From an uncultured bacterium (GTDB lineage: Bacteria > Planctomycetota > UBA8742 > UBA2392): DNA of 64,000 bases. The notes below the pieces were generated by a model that did no database searches, was not told where the DNA came from, and saw only the letters and a list, made by a program, of their open reading frames with translations. Made by a program: the position numbers and the translations under genes. The DNA lies in assembly GCA_938014885.1 (NCBI GenBank), contig CALLQI010000004.1, forward strand, positions 124,001 to 188,000, read 5' to 3'. Positions 62,979 to 64,000 of the stretch are shown here, one piece after another; position 1 is the first letter of the stretch, and each line of letters starts with the position of its first letter.

Positions 62979-64000
62979 ATGACCCGCAAACTCGCAAGCC
63001 ACGACCTGGTGCCCGGCTATCGGTACAGCAGCATCCTGTTTGAGCGTCGTCCGTTGCGCGATGCGTCCGGCCGGCCCGTCGAAGGGCTGTACAACGCCTG
63101 GATCACTCTGAACAACCCGGCGCAGTACAACAGCTACACCACCGACGCGGTCAAGGAAGTGATCCTCGCCTTCCGCCAGGCCAGCATGGACCGCGCCGTG
63201 GTGGCGGTTGTCTTCACCGGCAGCGGCGACAAGGCCTTCTGCACCGGCGGCAACACGAAAGAGTACGCCGAATACTACGCTGGAAACCCGCAGGAGTACC
63301 GGCAGTACATGCGGCTGTTCAACGACATGGTCAGCGCGATTCTGGCCTGCGACAAGCCGGTCATCAATCGCGTCAACGGCATGCGCATCGGCGGCGGCCA
63401 GGAAATAGGCATGGCCTGCGACTTCAGCATCGCGGCCGACACCGCCCGCTTCGGCCAGGCCGGCCCCAAGCACGGCAGCGCCCCCGATGGCGGCGCAACG
63501 GACTTCCTGCCGCTGTACGTGGGCTTCGGCCACTCAATGGCCAGCGCCGTGCTGTGCGAGCCCTTCAGCGCTCACAAGGCGCTCCGGCTTGGCCTGGTAA
63601 ACCAGATCGTCCCGGTGTTGAAGCACAACGACCGCTTCATCCCCAACCCGCTGACGGTGATCGACCGCTACGCTGATGAATTCGGCAACATCGTGTTCGG
63701 CGAAAGCAAAACCGGCCCCGAGCTTGAGGCTGCCAGGAAGCTGCTGAAAGAGGCCGTCACCGACCACAGCCGGCTTGATGCCGCCGTCGAAGCCATGGCC
63801 TGGAAGCTGGCGCTGACCATGCCGGACTGCACGACCAAGACCATCGAGAGCATCCGCAAGTTCAAACTGGAACACTGGGACCAGAACCGCGAAACCAACC
63901 GCGCATGGCTGGCCCTGAACATGATGACCGAGGCCAAGGCCGGCTTCCGTGCTTTCAACGACGGCCCCAAGAATGATCGCGAAGTGGACTTCATCGCCCT
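62979..64000 (+). CDS. bamA: 6-oxocyclohex-1-ene-1-carbonyl-CoA hydrolase (BamA/Oah), cut by window end
   Basis: ATG 62979 follows AAGGAGTCGCC and the frame runs open to the end of the window (340 codons; family length about 375-390). It is a crotonase-family ring-opening hydrolase. Signatures recalled from Oah proteins are present: FCTGGNTKEYAEYYAGN, RQYMRLFNDMVSAIL, NGMRIGGGQEIGMACDF, GQAGPKHGSAPDGGATDF and RAWLALNMMTEAKAGFRAF. It hydrates and opens 6-oxocyclohex-1-ene-1-carbonyl-CoA to 3-hydroxypimelyl-CoA, and is the usual marker gene for anaerobic aromatic degradation. It lies 49 bases after had. The rest of the pathway is presumably downstream. Confidence 0.95.
   Translation, partial: MTRKLASHDLVPGYRYSSILFERRPLRDASGRPVEGLYNAWITLNNPAQYNSYTTDAVKEVILAFRQASMDRAVVAVVFTGSGDKAFCTGGNTKEYAEYYAGNPQEYRQYMRLFNDMVSAILACDKPVINRVNGMRIGGGQEIGMACDFSIAADTARFGQAGPKHGSAPDGGATDFLPLYVGFGHSMASAVLCEPFSAHKALRLGLVNQIVPVLKHNDRFIPNPLTVIDRYADEFGNIVFGESKTGPELEAARKLLKEAVTDHSRLDAAVEAMAWKLALTMPDCTTKTIESIRKFKLEHWDQNRETNRAWLALNMMTEAKAGFRAFNDGPKNDREVDFIA

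Overview
The window is GC-rich, compact bacterial chromosome with no plasmid, phage or transposon genes visible. Prolipoprotein processing (Lgt, LspA), many lipobox proteins, a CcmE-like haem chaperone and an outer-membrane porin point to a diderm. FG-GAP/VCBS proteins, a eukaryote-like Ser/Thr kinase and the gene mixture resemble Planctomycetota or a related phylum; this is an inference, not a marker-gene assignment. The lifestyle suggested is a facultative or strict anaerobe that reduces nitrogen oxides and degrades aromatic compounds.

Layout. 1-16.7 kb: partial CcmE-like gene (1-307, minus), a giant coiled-coil gene split by an A9 run (579-4510), an HtrA-like lipoprotein and hemW, lspA-pyrD, a YdeI-type gene broken by an in-frame TGA, a DnaJ variant, a LysM protein, a cold-shock protein, a DUF1513 protein and clpP. 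16.7-35.8 kb: mostly housekeeping: rtcB, argG, a SulP transporter, a pyrB-hydrolase-pyrC' operon behind an attenuator-like terminator, a Crp/Fnr regulator, ybaB, dnaX, ychF, lgt and tRNA-Val(CAC). An FG-GAP gene here is interrupted by UGA directly followed by a Cys codon. 35.9-44.5 kb: PhoB-type regulator, kinase, ABC ATPase, radical SAM protein, flavin prenyltransferase and a kelch/Ig-like lipoprotein.

44.6-57.5 kb is the most distinctive part: a nitrogen-oxide respiration island. A CuA-type haem-copper enzyme has Gln where oxygen reductases carry the cross-linked Tyr, so it is probably a nitric oxide reductase. It is followed by a membrane SCO protein, a large fusion of cytochrome b, two [4Fe-4S] clusters and an MvhD-like domain, a lipoprotein cd1 nitrite reductase (NirS), a lipoprotein cytochrome c, a B12-type radical SAM protein, a membrane Fe-S protein, a QueD-like protein and a porin. 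NirS would make NO at the outer face of the membrane, the CuA enzyme would remove it, and the fusion is a candidate electron-entry module.

57.7-64 kb: cysK, a DUF3106-like protein, then two IscR-like Rrf2 regulators flanking a tryptophanase-like lyase, followed by the last two ring-processing enzymes of anaerobic benzoyl-CoA degradation (Had and Oah/BamA, the latter cut by the window end). A shared inverted repeat, GATAA-N10-TTATC, lies at the promoters of the lyase and had genes, and a one-mismatch copy lies just after the -10 of the NO reductase operon. This suggests one Fe-S sensing circuit linking aromatic degradation and NO respiration. Several genes (lspA, argG, the lyase) have good -35/-10 boxes 7-8 bp before ATG and no ribosome-binding site, so leaderless mRNAs look common.
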